Below are positions 32,150 through 44,186 of a DNA stretch of 64,000 nucleotides, piece after piece. Below the pieces are notes generated by a model, which worked only from the letters and a program-made list of their open reading frames with translations, was not told the origin of the DNA and made no database searches. The stretch is from Isoetes taiwanensis (taxonomy: Eukaryota > Streptophyta > Lycopodiopsida > Isoetales > Isoetaceae). How positions within the stretch are numbered: the stretch's first letter is position 1; each line of letters begins with the position of its first letter. The DNA is taken from the NCBI GenBank assembly GCA_021234155.1, contig JAJEKV010000012.1, positions 10,198,448-10,262,447 on the forward strand, read 5' to 3'. Both the position numbers and the translations under genes were made by a program.

Positions 32150-35100
32150 TTCTCTTTTGTTTTAATCTACTAGTTCAAACCAAAAATGGATAAGTTCAAT
32201 AGTAGGAAGGAGTTAGTCAATACATTTTTGGCCAATTTGTGGCTTGAAAATGACAGTGCATAGTGCCCGATAGAAACACTCCAAATAAGCAAAGGGAATT
32301 TTTACTAATAACGGGCAGCTTGATTCCTTAGAGCAACCATTTTTTTCCAAGGCAAAGTGGTGCAGGAATCCTTTGATCATGGATAGATATGCGTTTCCAT
32401 AAAGGCCCTTCATTTTATGCTCTGATACTGCTCTTTATAGTAGAAAAGTAGCTCTAAAAAACTAGCATTCGTAGAGCTCTTCTGCATCAAATGAACTCTT
32501 TTATCTTTGTTGCTTTAAAACCACCAACTCGTTTTGCTTCTTTACTCTCTGTAACAGCTATCAATCATGAGTGACACATTTTCTCATCTTTTGCTGAAGA
32601 TAACAGGCTATAGCCCTTGTAACAATACATATGGTGATAGACCAGCTTATAGCCTCATTTATTGTGGCAATCTATGCTCCTTTTGAATCTCATTATGAGT
32701 ATTTCTGCACTTTTACGTTTCCTTTTGAAAATTTATGGCCTTCTAACTGCCGTCGTAGTCCTTGGATAGAGATTTCAGGGTTTCTCACAAATGTGTTATC
32801 ATGCTCTTAATATTATATTTTCCTACCAGTCCCTTTTCTTTCAAATCCGGCATGGCTTTTACACATCGGGATAGTCTGAGAGCAACATTTTTTGGCGCCT
32901 TGCCCATTTCTCGCCCTAGTTGCAATGTCGAATTTTCCTCACTGTCTCGCTATTCTTTTAAGGCTTTCCCCACTATCCTCTCCCATCTCATTGTTCTTCC
33001 TCCATATTCTTTTAAGGCTTTTCCCACTATCCTCTCCCATCTCATTGTTCTTCCTCCATTATGTTGCAACTGCATGTCTTTCCGTGTTGAAGCCTCTACA
33101 ATATGTTCTTTGTATTGGCAAGTAAATTCCCTAGCTTTCATATGTTGGCATATTGCTCCCATTTTCTTCCTCTAACCAGCTCTAATTTTATTTAACAAAT
33201 ACTGTCTTTTGCAGTTTAGCCACCGAACTTAACCAAATACCAATTGATGAACTTTTCCCTTGTTGTTAAGTCTGATAGAAAACAAAGTGTTGCCATCTCT
33301 CTCATCTATCTTTTGTGAGCCTCCTCACATCTTTAGTTGTTCATGTTTCCATCTTGGTCACTCTCACCAAAGATTGAAAAAGGTGATGCATCTACAAGAT
33401 TGAGTTGATAAGTTTGCCTGATAAAAGTATTTCCCGAGTCTCTGCTTAGCTTTCCCTTTCAATTTTACTAGTTCCTTATGGTTATAATCTGGCCTTGTAA
33501 TAAATTTTTTAAAACTCCTTTAACGGAAGGTCTACAACAGAGGAAATGAATTTGGAACCTGCAAATGTTTGATGGAAATCCTCTCTAGTTATATGTACTT
33601 ATATGTACTGTAATCCATAATAATTTTCGATTCCACATGAGGAATGGCCATGAAATACTGACTGCGGACCTAAAATGCAATTTTTTATCCTCTTGTTTTT
33701 TTGCAACTTCGCTTCTGCCTTCTCACTAAGCCCAATCTGCTTTTGCTGCTGATGGCCACAGATTGGTATTTTAGGCATATATTGCGAAGAATTTGGGTCT
33801 CATTGAAGAAGGAAGAAGTTGTAACTTTCGAATGCTAAGGATAATGCTCTGTTAAGAAAATGCTAAGAGCATTGCTCTATTCACAAAAGCTAACCATCTT
33901 TTTTAATTCATCCTCATAATCCTATTTTGATTTCTTCATGAATAGGCCTTTTTGCCTACATTTTGGCAAAGACACATATCTTACAAATCACTGGAGCGCC
34001 TTCTGTCGAGAGTCCAGTTTGCAACAAATGAACACTTAGAATCTGTGGTTTCTAGGCAATTGTTGAACATTGTATTATTATGCTTAACTTCGAAATCATC
34101 GTGAACTGTGGCAACCTAGTGGTCGCATATTAGGCTTGATAGTTACACGAATAGGTTCAAATCCTTGTGCCTTCATTTATTTTAAACATTTCACTCACCT
34201 CATTGTCACTAATATATGCTCCGCTATATTTGTTTTCTCATTAGATTAGTTTACACCAAATTTGCCTTCAATTCATTCATATCTCATAAATCTCATGCCT
34301 TTTTCTTGCACTATTCATGTGAATTTATATTGTCTTGGTATATCTTTTAAAACAATGCTCTATAAAGTTAACACTGTGCATTGCTTTCCCACTCTTATGA
34401 CCTCGGTACCTTTTGTTATCATATTATTTATTCAATTCCATTCTAAAAGAATAATAAAATTATATCTAATGGATGTGACTAACTTTTCCATTTTGCATAG
34501 TGAATTCAAGCTTAAAATTGCCCAAGCCTTCTGCTGCACCTTCTTGCTGGTCCCTTTTTTTGGGGGATCAAGGATACATGTTGCATTTGCTCAAGATAAA
34601 GACACACAAGCATATCTTGTTGAACAAGACCAAGGCCAATATTGCAAGATAACCAAACAAGGCCAATATTGCAAGATAACAGAAAGTGACAAAACAACCT
34701 ACAGATGGTGTCAATTGACATGCAAACTGACTTCAAATTAGCATTGCGCAACAGACAATGATATCAACTGATATGAAAATTTTAGCATTAAAACAACACA
34801 TCATGGTACAAGCGTATGCTTATGTTATGACAAGATGGTAGTAATCATGACAGAGCATTGTTTGCAACAATTGTATTCAGTCACATTTTGCTGAGGTGAT
34901 TGTTAAGAATGCTACAATAGTAGAGCTTTCAGGTCAAGTTCTATTGGCGGGTTGACTCAATGCTTTTTATTCTCGTCTGTAGTTCAATATGGTATCTTAG
35001 GATATAAGTTACGAGATCAAGCATGGAGAACCATGTACAAATTGCTGACTAAGTAGAATATATTCTATATGGTGGCATATCAAAATATGTGATGTCCTTG

Positions 35101-36580
35101 CATCCCATTTAAACTTCCGACAAGCCTGTTGACAAGACGCATCTATTCTCTTTGCATAAAAAACTTTTGCTCAGACATCAATTTTTATGAATACTTTTCT
35201 AGAATGATGTGATAGTGAAGCTAGATGTCTAATTTTTTGTGCTATCCTTAACACTTCCTATGTTTTTGACAGCAAGGTTGCATGCCTATCATGCACCTAA
35301 GAATGCACAAGTGTATTCAATGCACAATCCTTACAGATCCAAACTCAACTAAGAATACATATTTTCTTTTGTCTTTTTGCATATGTCCCAACACTTTGTA
35401 GTTATCTATGAGTTAGAAATGTACACACAATAACTTACTGGGCTTGTAGACTCTCTGGAACTCAAGGGTTGCTGCTAAAGTTTACCTTGTTTGAACAATT
35501 TTATGCAAGAACACAATAGAAATCTTTTACTAAGGGGTGAATTTTTATTCAAAGTATCATCATACAGTCAAATTCTTCGATCCCAAGCTCTGAGGTCTTG
35601 GGCACAAGTTCAAAAAGTCAATAATGAAGGAATTTAGCAATTTTGCTTCAATAATCCATCGATTTGTAAAGCAAGAAAGTCAGATTCAAGCATTAAAGGA
35701 TCAATCCAGTAACAAAAAAGTCAGATTCAAGCATTAAAGGATCAATCCAGTCTGTAAAACAAGTATCCAGATCGATTCTCACGCCCAAAACCCTCAGATT
35801 CTTCTGTGACCATTCAGACCACCATATGGAAAAGATGACTCTTAGATTATCATGTGGAGAAGATTCTCTTACACCACATAGGAGGTACGCAGTTCCTTGA
35901 TTTTCTTAATCTGTTACTCCAAAGGTAAAAGACCTCTAGTTCACTGGTGAAATACAAGACTTCTACAACCTATAATAGAGTACGATGAGCAAATATGAAA
36001 AGCTGAAATCTGAAATCATTATACTTGGCATTCGAAAGTGCATATTGGGAACGCTCTGATTCCATAAACATAAAATTTACTATGAAGTGACAAAGATTCA
36101 TTGTGTACGCTGTTAGTGAAAGTTAGATTAAACAGCTGCAGTAAGGCACCTAAAAAAAGTGATTGGAGAATTGAACCCCACGCCCCAGAAGACATTTTTT
36201 CCTCAAACTAGGAAGTCAATAAATTTGACTTCAGAAAGTGGCTTGTTTAAAATAGAACTTTCAAGTTCTAGATCTACCTATACAAACATTAAAGTCTCCA
36301 ACAAGACTCTTGTAATGATTTCATGAAATGATTTGACACCCCAAACACGAAATGCTTTGACACCCCAAAATTTAAATATCAAACTGTAATGCCCAGGTTA
36401 TGAGAGATCAAACAGAATACTTGATGAAGAATCCTAGAAAGGAAGGAGGTTCTTATTTGCCACAGTTGGCGGTTAGAGACACAGAGAGTATGCAATCTTA
36501 TTTCTGGATAATCCTTGAGCTGGAAACACAGCCAATAAACCAATAGCACAGCCTAATATCATTCATGATCTTAATTTATT
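32150..36580. other. Long stretch without a recognised gene
   Basis: Three short tandem duplications are visible: about 56 bp at 32946-33058 (CCACTATCCTCTCCCATCTC block), 24 bp at 34634-34679 (AGGCCAATATTGCAAGATAA) and about 43 bp at 35674-35755 (AGTCAGATTCAAGCATTAAA). A weak tRNA-like stretch (CCTAGTGG ... GGTTCAAATCC) lies at about 34115-34163 and may be a SINE relic. This could be an intron of a long minus-strand gene. Confidence 0.4.
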
Positions 36581-36586
36581 GAAACA

Positions 36587-37022
36587 AACCTGACTTCCAT
36601 CAGCAGCAAGCAGCTTGCCTTCCTGAAGATGATCGTTAATTGACTGAATCCCTTTTTTATTTGTTTATCATAGAACTCCAACTAATTCATAATTGTTTCT
36701 TATCTGTCCAGAATTCATCAAAATATGATCTAACGTGCATTTTTCTCGTGACACTCAGAACACTCCAAGAATTCAGCCCAACTCACCAAATCAGGCTCTA
36801 TTTTATTAAAAAGTCATCGACTTCATCTATTTGCCATAATCTGCTTAAAAGCAAAAGCATGCATCTGCAATGATCTGCTAGTGGTCTAAAGAGATAATCT
36901 TGTAACATAGAATCAAAACAATGATAACCTTCATCAATTAAACCCCTACAACAATAAATTCTTACTACTTACTCTTAAGTTTACGTAAACTTTCAGCAAT
37001 AGCAGGTCGCTCCATGCTCAAG
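36587..37022 (-). other. Two exon-like segments of unknown gene
   Basis: On the minus strand, 37022 to about 36971 reads TTTTTTGCAG then DLSMERPAIAESLRKLK and a GTAAGT donor. At about 36640-36587 a segment after ATTCAG reads SINDHLQEGKLLAADGSQ and a GT donor. The two do not join in a compatible phase (the direct join meets a stop), so either an exon between them is missed or the gene is broken. Family unknown. Confidence 0.25.
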
Positions 37023-37857
37023 TCCTGCAAAAAAGCAATATGCATTGTCATAACTCCCAACGAGACAAGCTAAAGTTAAGCGTAAATAATCTTTAGACAT
37101 CTCCCTCACAAAGCATTGATGTTCTCAATGCATTGTTGGACTGTATGGCTGAGAGGCCATTTCTCTCAACCGTTTCTGTACTATTGAGTAGCAGCTTATC
37201 CCCTCCACCCACTAGAAACCAGCATCTCAGTCTCATCTAGATAAATCTGTACCATTGCTCGTAGTAAACAGTGTGTGCAAGCATATCACCATAGTTGTAC
37301 TATGCACTTGTACTGGGCCCTCAATTTTTGTTGTTTTCATCATATATCATGGTTATTTAAAAGCAGAAATTTCTAGTAGACGTCGTTTCTTTTCTTACTA
37401 AAATTTCAATTTAAGTCATGTATTGGTTTCAATGGCCAGTTTTACCAAGTAAGAATAACCAATATGCTAAACTATGTAATGACAGGAAAACACAAGAGGT
37501 TCGAACCCTCTGAACCCCTGATAGAATAGAACTCCCCTGTGCCATCTATGATCCTTTAATTCCTACGAAGTTCTGAAGGGCATATATAACTTCACTTAGG
37601 GTCCTTCTCTGTGCTTCCTTCCCTTGCGTTCATGCTTAAACATTCGAGCAAAATATAATGCATTCACAAACCTGCTTGTCATAAGCACCAAAAATTCATG
37701 CGGATGTGAATGTTCTTAGCAGTCCTAACAATTGTTTGCTTTGTTTCATAAGTTGTCTAAAATATTATGATTCTTCATACAGTCATGCCTTTGATACAAC
37801 GTAAAATAGAGTTTTTATGGAAATCTATAACCTGTAAATAAACAAGAAAGCACTTAC

Positions 37858-37925
37858 GGTAGAACTCCAGCAAGGATTCCATTTTAACCAGAATAAAAAC
37901 CCTTAAGACCACCCAATTGAGCTGC
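37858..37925 (-). pseudogene. Isolated exon resembling mitochondrial S-adenosylmethionine carrier
   Basis: After TTTGCAG the minus strand encodes AAQLGGLKGFYSG, then an in-frame TAA, then NGILAGVLP, ended by a GTAAGTG donor. The pattern matches the carrier segment (L)KGLYSG--GN-AGVLP of plant SAM carriers (mitochondrial carrier family), which exchange SAM across the organelle membrane. The stop codon and the absence of neighbouring carrier exons suggest a stray relic. Confidence 0.4.
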
Positions 37926-38159
37926 CTGCAAAAACCTACACATGCGTAACACGATATCGCCTATAAGATATCGTCTATTAGCATAGTAAGAAATCCTCAA
38001 ACAAGTATCTTGAAATTAGAAGTTAAAATAAGAAAGAACTAGATAGTTAGGCATTACCCACCAAACAGAATACGAAGAAAGTTAGCGGACAAGACTGCAG
38101 CAGGTTACGGCAAATAACGCCAAATGGATAGTTTAACTGTTCCAAAGAGGAATTGTCAA

Positions 38160-38380
38160 TTCTATTGCATCCGTACTCCTTGGGAAGCTTAGTCAACAGT
38201 TTGGAGGTATCCTATTATACTGAGCATATGCACAGCCCTAAACATGACAAACCTAAACATGACAAATATATTCTGATGCAATTGCCTGAAATTGGGAAGC
38301 TGTCAAACTTAGCCACTAGTTTAGAGGATGCCTATGCAGAGGTACCCTATTATACTGAGTATAATCACAGACCCTATAAC
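38160..38380. repeat. Two diverged copies of a 130-bp block
   Basis: GGGAAGCTTAGTCAAC.AGTTTGGAGG and CCTATTATACTGAG recur after about 130 bp as GGGAAGCTGTCAAAC...AGTTTAGAGG and CCTATTATACTGAG. The overlapping 116-codon open frame probably reflects the repeat rather than a gene. Confidence 0.6.
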
Positions 38381-38908
38381 CCAAGAAAGATAGGAGGCTT
38401 ACAAAGCAATATGCAGAGTCATAACCTCAAAAACGAACCAAGAATTGATCTTGTGCCAGCACATATACGTACTTTACCAGCTTGCAACATTATGTGCTCA
38501 TAATAATTGATTAAGATAAACCTAGGAAGAAAATGGCAGGCTGAAGAGCGATGAGTGGCCACATTAGAGATACAGAATGCGGCATTTTCATGTAAAAGTT
38601 TTGGTTCTGCATCACATCAGCAGCAAGGGACGTAGATCAACACGTGGATTGACTACCATGATTGTCCTACATCATAGCAGAGGGGGACGTTTTCGTCTTT
38701 CAAATTCCAATAATTAATGTAAAAGAGTCATAGCCATATGCTGATGCATTGAGTTCAAATCGTCCCTTCTTATTTGACGCATTGAAGGCAGCCGGAAACT
38801 TAAGAGACATACAGATTGGCATACCTTTGTGTTGACGAATTAAAAGTCATAGACTGTATAATTGCCATATAAAGGTAGCACCAGAGAAATTATCACTCTA
38901 ACTATAAT

Positions 38909-39335
38909 CTTGAATATGATCTTAATTAAGGCTGGGTAAAGCTACGATAAATAGGAGCTAGAAAAACCCTAATTTACCTTTGTGGAGCATCTTCTGACCT
39001 AACCATAGACGACGATCCATACCTTTGTGGAGCATCTTCTGATCTAACCTAGGCTGACGGTCCAAAACGGCCATTGAATTTTGAAAACAGTCTATTCTAG
39101 ATCATGATCAAATGGCTTAAGCCACATCCAACTCAAATTATCCTGTGATGCCGGCAACTATGATCTTGAATATGATCTTAATTAAGGCTGAAATAGAGCT
39201 ACGATATATAGAGCTAACAAAACCCTGATTTATTTTTGTGGAGCATCATAAGGCGTCGATCCATACCTTTATGGAGCATCTTCTGCTCTAACCTAGGTGA
39301 CGGTCCAGAACGGCCATCGAATTTTGAAGGACCGC
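38909..39335. repeat. Direct duplication of about 165 bp
   Basis: CTTGAATATGATCTTAATTA, GGCTG, GAGCTA, AAAACCCT, TTTGTGGAGCATC and GACGGTCCA.AACGGCCAT appear at about 38909-39085 and again at about 39170-39330. Within the first copy CATACCTTTGTGGAGCATCT is itself repeated. Confidence 0.8.
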
Positions 39336-39704
39336 TTAAACCATAACCACGCAGATTTTTTTGACACGTGGATAGCCTACCCTTCTCAGTGTGAATTTCA
39401 GTGCTATGTGATAAAGCTATACAGCTATACGATGGCATTTATAGAAGGTAGGCCTATTGTGAATTTGCATAGTATGTGATAGGGCTATACGATGACAATA
39501 TCTTCTTATTCCTTCCTATATGAAGAAGATACATTTTTGTGTTCGCACTTAATTTCTTCCTTAAAAATTAGGAGAGCATGACATGTTGCATTGAGGCATT
39601 TATGGCATTAATTTCAGATTTGAGGCATTTATGAGCATTTATGGCGGAGGAAGATATGAGCATTACCATAGAATGACACGTTGCATTCATCGCATTTATG
39701 GCAG

Positions 39705-39935
39705 ATTTGTGCACTTTGCATTTATTGCGGCCATTAATACACTTTGCATTTATTGTGGCTGTTAATACGCTTTGAATTTATTGCGAATTATCAAAGCACG
39801 ACATGTGTGCACTTTGCATTTATTGCGGCTATTAATACCCTTTGCATTTATTGCGGCCATTAATATGCTTTGCATTTATTGCGGCCATTAATACGCTTTG
39901 CATTGCATGACATGTGTGCACTTTGCATTTATTGC
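39705..39935. repeat. 29-bp tandem repeat CTTTGCATTTATTGCGGCCA
   Basis: About seven copies of a unit CTTTGCATTTATTGCGGC followed by CATTAATACG, some interrupted by GACATGTGTGCA. It ends about 200 bp before a TATA box. Its purpose is unknown. Confidence 0.9.
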
Positions 39936-40132
39936 GGCTATTGGCAAATTTGTTAGAAGATATCAATCCCAATATATATAGAATCTTAATGATATCCATT
40001 TTAGGATAATTATGGATATGAAATATATATCGAATGATATTAATGATTACATGCGAGTTGTGATATAGGTACTTGGCATAAATATAGCCCTAGATTAGTC
40101 ATGTGTGTCATTCATCCAACAAAACTCCATCT

Positions 40133-40140
40133 TATAAATA
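40133..40140 (+). promoter_or_regulatory. TATA box of the small gene at 40397
   Basis: TATAAATA followed about 30 bp later by a probable start region, then a 5' untranslated exon ending GCAAG/GTAAAT at 40227. Confidence 0.55.
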
Positions 40141-40396
40141 GAAGGCCTTCTTATTGTCTCGACGCATTGAGAGCACTTGAAGAGCTATTGTGAGCGCTTC
40201 TCTTCTGCTTCACTAATTGCATGCAAGGTAAATATTCTCCCATTTTGTTACATTGCTAAAGCTTGGATTGTTTAATATGAAACTAGCATTTTTCTTTCAT
40301 CCTTAATCTTGGCGTAATGCGTATGTGGATTCTATCGTTGTGTGAAATTGTAGCGAATGTTTGAGTTGATTTGCAATTATATTTTGATTTGCAGAG

Positions 40397-40612
40397 ATGG
40401 CACAGATGAAAAAAGACTACATTATTGAGCTAAATCTAGATGATTTTTATGGATGGTGGATGAGCGCCTTTGGTAACTCACCAGCCTTTGTGTCGAGAGA
40501 TGCTGTATTGGAGTTCCTTTTGGATTTATTTCGTAATTTATATTATTCGCAAAAATATCATTCTAGTGATGATGAGGCATCTTCAGTTCTGCAAATTGAT
40601 AATTCTACTTGA
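40397..40612 (+). CDS. Small acidic protein of 71 residues, unknown family
   Basis: The ATG at 40397 lies two bases after an acceptor (TTTGCAG, 40391-40394 region). Together with the donor at 40228 and the TATA box this gives a complete gene layout: 5' UTR exon, an intron of 167 bp, and one coding exon. The product starts MAQMKKDYIIELNLDDFYG, is rich in aromatic and acidic residues, has an amphipathic stretch AVLEFLLDLFRNLYY (about residues 37-51), and ends in a Ser/Asp-rich tail. No known domain. It could also be the first coding exon of a longer gene with the bHLH-MYC_N-like exons downstream, but the stop at 40612 argues against that. Most similar sequences should be sought in relatives of this plant. 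Confidence 0.5.
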   Translation: MAQMKKDYIIELNLDDFYGWWMSAFGNSPAFVSRDAVLEFLLDLFRNLYYSQKYHSSDDEASSVLQIDNST

Positions 40613-40864
40613 TGTTTGATGTCTGTGAACACATGAACCTTCAATAACAAAAAGTATTGACCAACTTTTTAAAAGACTAAGCTAAATATTGTGCTTTGTA
40701 ATTTCTAAATTAGAGTTAGAATGTAAGATCTTACGAAGTTGCTTCACATCAATCTAGAATCACTTGGCCATTGCAGAAGAGAATGTTGGACGTTAACTGG
40801 GGTCCAACTGCACAGTTTTGAAAAAGAGAAATGTTCGCGGCGGCCAAGGCCACCGCGATAAATT

Positions 40865-40985
40865 TCTTGTATATTATAAAAAATTATCCTGTAAGTATGT
40901 ATGTCATACATCAAACATGGGCGGCTCGGATTGTGCCACGTGGCATGCTAAGTGTGCTTTTTTTATTGCGAAAAGGTGCTTTCTA
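40865..40985 (+). repeat. Direct repeat, copy 1 (of 42040-42140)
   Basis: ATTATAAAAAATTATCCTGTAAGTATG, CATACATCAAACATGG, GGCTCGGATTGTGCCACGTG and GCATGC occur here and at about 42040-42140 with roughly 85 percent identity. The second copy includes the last codons of the ORF ending at 42062. Confidence 0.85.
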
Positions 40986-41118
40986 AAAGCTTCGAGAAGC
41001 AAAAGGCCACATGATAGAGGGTTTCCTATGAAATTTCCAAGAGCCCAGAAATCTTTCTTTCTTATCTGATTCTGATGTGTGCACTTCATTTGCTCAAGAA
41101 CCGGCCTGAGCTTCGGCT

Positions 41119-42062
41119 ATGGCTTCAGCCCATTCCGGCCTTCTTCATCATCTCGGATGGTCTTATTCCGTCATCTGGTGTCAATCCCCCATCGACCGGT
41201 CTGTTTTTTTCTCTCTTTAATCCACATTTTTAATCTTTGCATTACTAACATTCCTTTCTCCTGCACAGAAAACTCGCTTGGAAAGATGGCGATTGCATTC
41301 ATCCGGATTATGCCATCAAGCTCGCCTTCCATTCTCTCTATAAGTCGTGCAGACCTAGCTTTGAGTAAGTTCTTTGTATCCTTTTGTGGCCTTTTTGCTT
41401 GAATTTATGCAGATCTTTTAACGGAAATGAACGCAGATTTGTTGGAATGATAAGTGAAAACTACCAGTGGCTAATAGACGAGGATATTTTTGAAGGAGCC
41501 GCTCCTGAGCAAGTAGATTTCTTCAAGGTAAATTTATTGCCGAAAACTTCTTCTTTCTATTGTAGCATTGACCTTTGATAATAATTATCCTCCCTGAAAT
41601 GATTTCCTCCTTTTCATGTCTTTACGCAGAAGGCAGGCATTTAGGTGACCCTTTGCTTAATTGATTCCCCTGTTCTTGCTCTAAATCTTCATATTTTTCT
41701 GATATGCTCTGGTTTTAAAAACACAGACTGTAGTTTGCATACCTTTGCCTGATGGAGCTCTGGAAATTGGCACCACAAATTTCATAAGTTACCTTTGTTC
41801 AATATGCATAATTTATGATCTGCATTCTGACATACGGCAGATTTAACAATTTTTGCAGATACCTCATGATGAGAGCTTGAGACAATGTATCTACAAACTT
41901 GTGCTGGATACAGGCTTAACCAACCAGTCTGAAAGCGGTTTGAGCACAAATCAAGAGGCCGAATCGCCGACTTGTTTCTCAGAAGAGAGCTCTTTATATC
42001 TTGATCTGTGCATGATTGACCAGGCAGAGGATTTTGATTTACATTATAAAATTATCCTGTAA
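41119..42062 (+). CDS. bHLH-MYC_N-domain-like protein without bHLH, multi-exon
   Basis: Exons 41119-41198, 41279-41364 and 41413-41527 join in frame with GT-AG borders and give MASAHSGLLHHLGWSYSVIW, PIDRKLAWKDGD, AFHSLYKSC and FVGMISENYQWLI, then APEQVDFFK. At 41727, after an ACACAG acceptor, TVVCIPLPDGALEIGTTNF follows in frame. The pattern W-YSV-W..., L-W-DGD, -VG----- W-, then TVVCIPLPDG-LE-GTT is that of the N-terminal domain of plant MYC/TT8/LHW-type transcription factors, which binds MYB or other partners. No clean donor follows 41789. A last open exon, 41860-42062, encodes an acidic tail (IPHDESLRQCIYKL ... DLCMIDQAEDFDLHYKIIL) and stops. No basic helix-loop-helix region is seen before the repeat begins. 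It is either a truncated gene, an alternative end, or a broken copy. Confidence 0.5.
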
Positions 42063-42149
42063 GTATGTCATGCATCAAACTTGGATGGCTCGGATTGTGC
42101 CACATGGCATGCCATGTGACCTTTTTTAATGCGAAAGGTTGCTATACGC

Positions 42150-43715
42150 AAAGGCGCCTGTCCACTTAATCTAACAATAACGAGTTCATATTCTTCAAGC
42201 TTTCTAACGAATCGGGAATGTTTCGTATGTAGAAGGCTTGGGATGAACCCACAATAATCAAGCTCTTTAATCCGCCTCTAATTCCACAAATCTCTTTTAT
42301 CTATCTAGAGTATTCATGCTCAGCAATGGCATGGATCCGGGGGTCTTGCTAATCCGGGGCGGCAATCCGGCATTTCTACAATTACTGGGCGGTACTACCA
42401 CCGGATTAAAGATGGATTCAACCACCGGATTAAAGCTGGATTCACCGGATCCGGAATTTTCATCTCTGGAATATACAAATTGAAGTTGTGGGTTATTTCT
42501 AGAAATCCAGATCCGAGAAGAAAGGGTAATTAGAGAAAGAAAAACCATCGAAAAGCCATCCCCATAGCCTAGAGAATCCTCTGCTCCAAAATAAGAGCCC
42601 TTCTTTTTCAAAGATCATCTTGCACTTTGCCCTTACATAGATCGTCCTTTCCCTCCTTCCTTCCTTCCTTTGGAAAAGGGTTTTGAAATTGCTTCCGGAG
42701 AAGGTGAATCATCTACACACTACATACAATCCAAAATTTATGAATTTAACATCATCAAGCAGAGTATGGCGGAGATTCTGGTATGGATCGGATGCCATAA
42801 TCGAAATATTTGACACAAGAATATGTCCGGAAAGCAAGAGCATGCAGATCACAAATTGAGGCCAATTCCATCGCATTGGAAAGGTCCAGAATTGAATGCA
42901 TCACTGTGCAATAAAAAAAAAATTATAGGGGGTACGAAGCAATGAGCAAGCCGATGAAGTAGACAATAGAGTATAAATCTCCACAGGCAATTTGGGATGC
43001 AAGATTTTCTTAGATGCAATTCATATTTACGGGGCTCCTCAAACTACTGGTAACACATTACTACCCCCATTGTTTGTGAACAATCCCAAATGTAAAGCCC
43101 ACCAACGGTGGGCAATTTACTAGTTGATCCAGATTACTAAAGATTTTCACAACTGACGAGTACATTACAATTGCAATGTAAATGTAGATTTTTTATCTAT
43201 CTACATTGCAAGGTTATGGCAATTTGTAGGTATATGCAGTTTTTCGTGTTGGGTGGTTTTTGTAGTTGTTGGGTGACTTTGATACGAGCGTTGATGTACA
43301 AGTATGGCCAAGTATGTACAAGTATGTACAAGTTCGTAATCAACTAAATATGTGTAGTCTTCAAAAATGAGCATTGAATTAAGTAAGCTCAATCTATAAA
43401 CAACGAAATTTATGCTCTTGTAAACATATTGTATAGGACAAAACTCAAATAAACTTGCTCCTTTATGAGGTTGTCGACAAATAGGGATCAATAAAATCTT
43501 TAGATAGCCCTCTATAAGCTATTGAAAATTTTGTTTGATGTTATGCATGAGTCCGCTACAAGGCGAGATTGTTTCTAATTTAGCAAGGCATGTTAGAAAA
43601 ATGAGGAGTATGTTGGAAATGTAAGCAATATGTATAGAAATAAAGTCGTATTTAATTAAAGTGGGACAAATCTCGAATTTTGGGAATTTTGGGAATTTTT
43701 CTCGAATCTCAGGGG
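42150..43715. other. No gene recognised
   Basis: Contains a CACCGGATTAAAG direct repeat near 42398-42445, a short (CTTC)n tract at about 42655-42672 and a small hairpin GCCCACCAACGGTGGGC at about 43098-43114. No coding signature. Confidence 0.4.
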
Positions 43716-43724
43716 GAGGGAGAT

Positions 43725-44035
43725 GGGGCACACCTTGATAAGGAGAAGGGTAGGAGGAGAAGGAGGGAGGGGCCACAGGTTGAAGAGGGAAGGGGCTAAG
43801 TTGGAAGAAGAGGGAAGGCTAAGTTGGAAGAAGAGGAGGGGAGAGGAGAGAAAAAGGGCAAAGGAGGACGGGGAGGGGATATGTTGGAAGAAGGAGGAGG
43901 GAAAGGGGGAGGGGGGAGGGAAGGGGCAGGGGGAGAGAGAGCAAAGAGGCAAACGAGGAGGGGAGGGTAGAGAAGAGCAAAAGGGGCAAAAGAGGAGAGG
44001 TTGGGGCAAAGGGGGCAAGGGTCTCTCCCCCAACC
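43725..44035. repeat. Polypurine tract of about 300 bp
   Basis: The plus strand is almost only A and G (GGAGGAGAAGG-type units) for about 300 bp, with a GTTGGAAGAAG subrepeat. Long open frames on both strands here are compositional artefacts. Such strands can form triplex DNA. Confidence 0.9.
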
Positions 44036-44186
44036 TTTCCAAAATAATGGAATATTAAACCCCTTGAGATTAAAAATAACTAAACCCCTTGAGATTAAAA
44101 AAGATTAATATTAAAATATAATTAATAATTTCTTTAATTAAATATAAAATATTTTAATTAATTAAATAAAAAAAATATAAACCTTT

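Noticed and set aside
34115-34163. tRNA gene
   Set aside because: Only a B-box-like GGTTCAAATCC and a weak A-box; the stems do not form a cloverleaf. At most a SINE relic.
37498-37512. GGTTCGAACC B-box-like palindrome
   Set aside because: No A-box or tRNA fold at the proper distance.
38153-38503. 116-codon open frame
   Set aside because: It spans an internal direct duplication, with no motif and no promoter or splice signals.
43656-44058. Open frames of 111-128 codons on both strands
   Set aside because: They lie in the polypurine tract; Gly/Glu/Arg or Pro/Ser/Leu bias is compositional.
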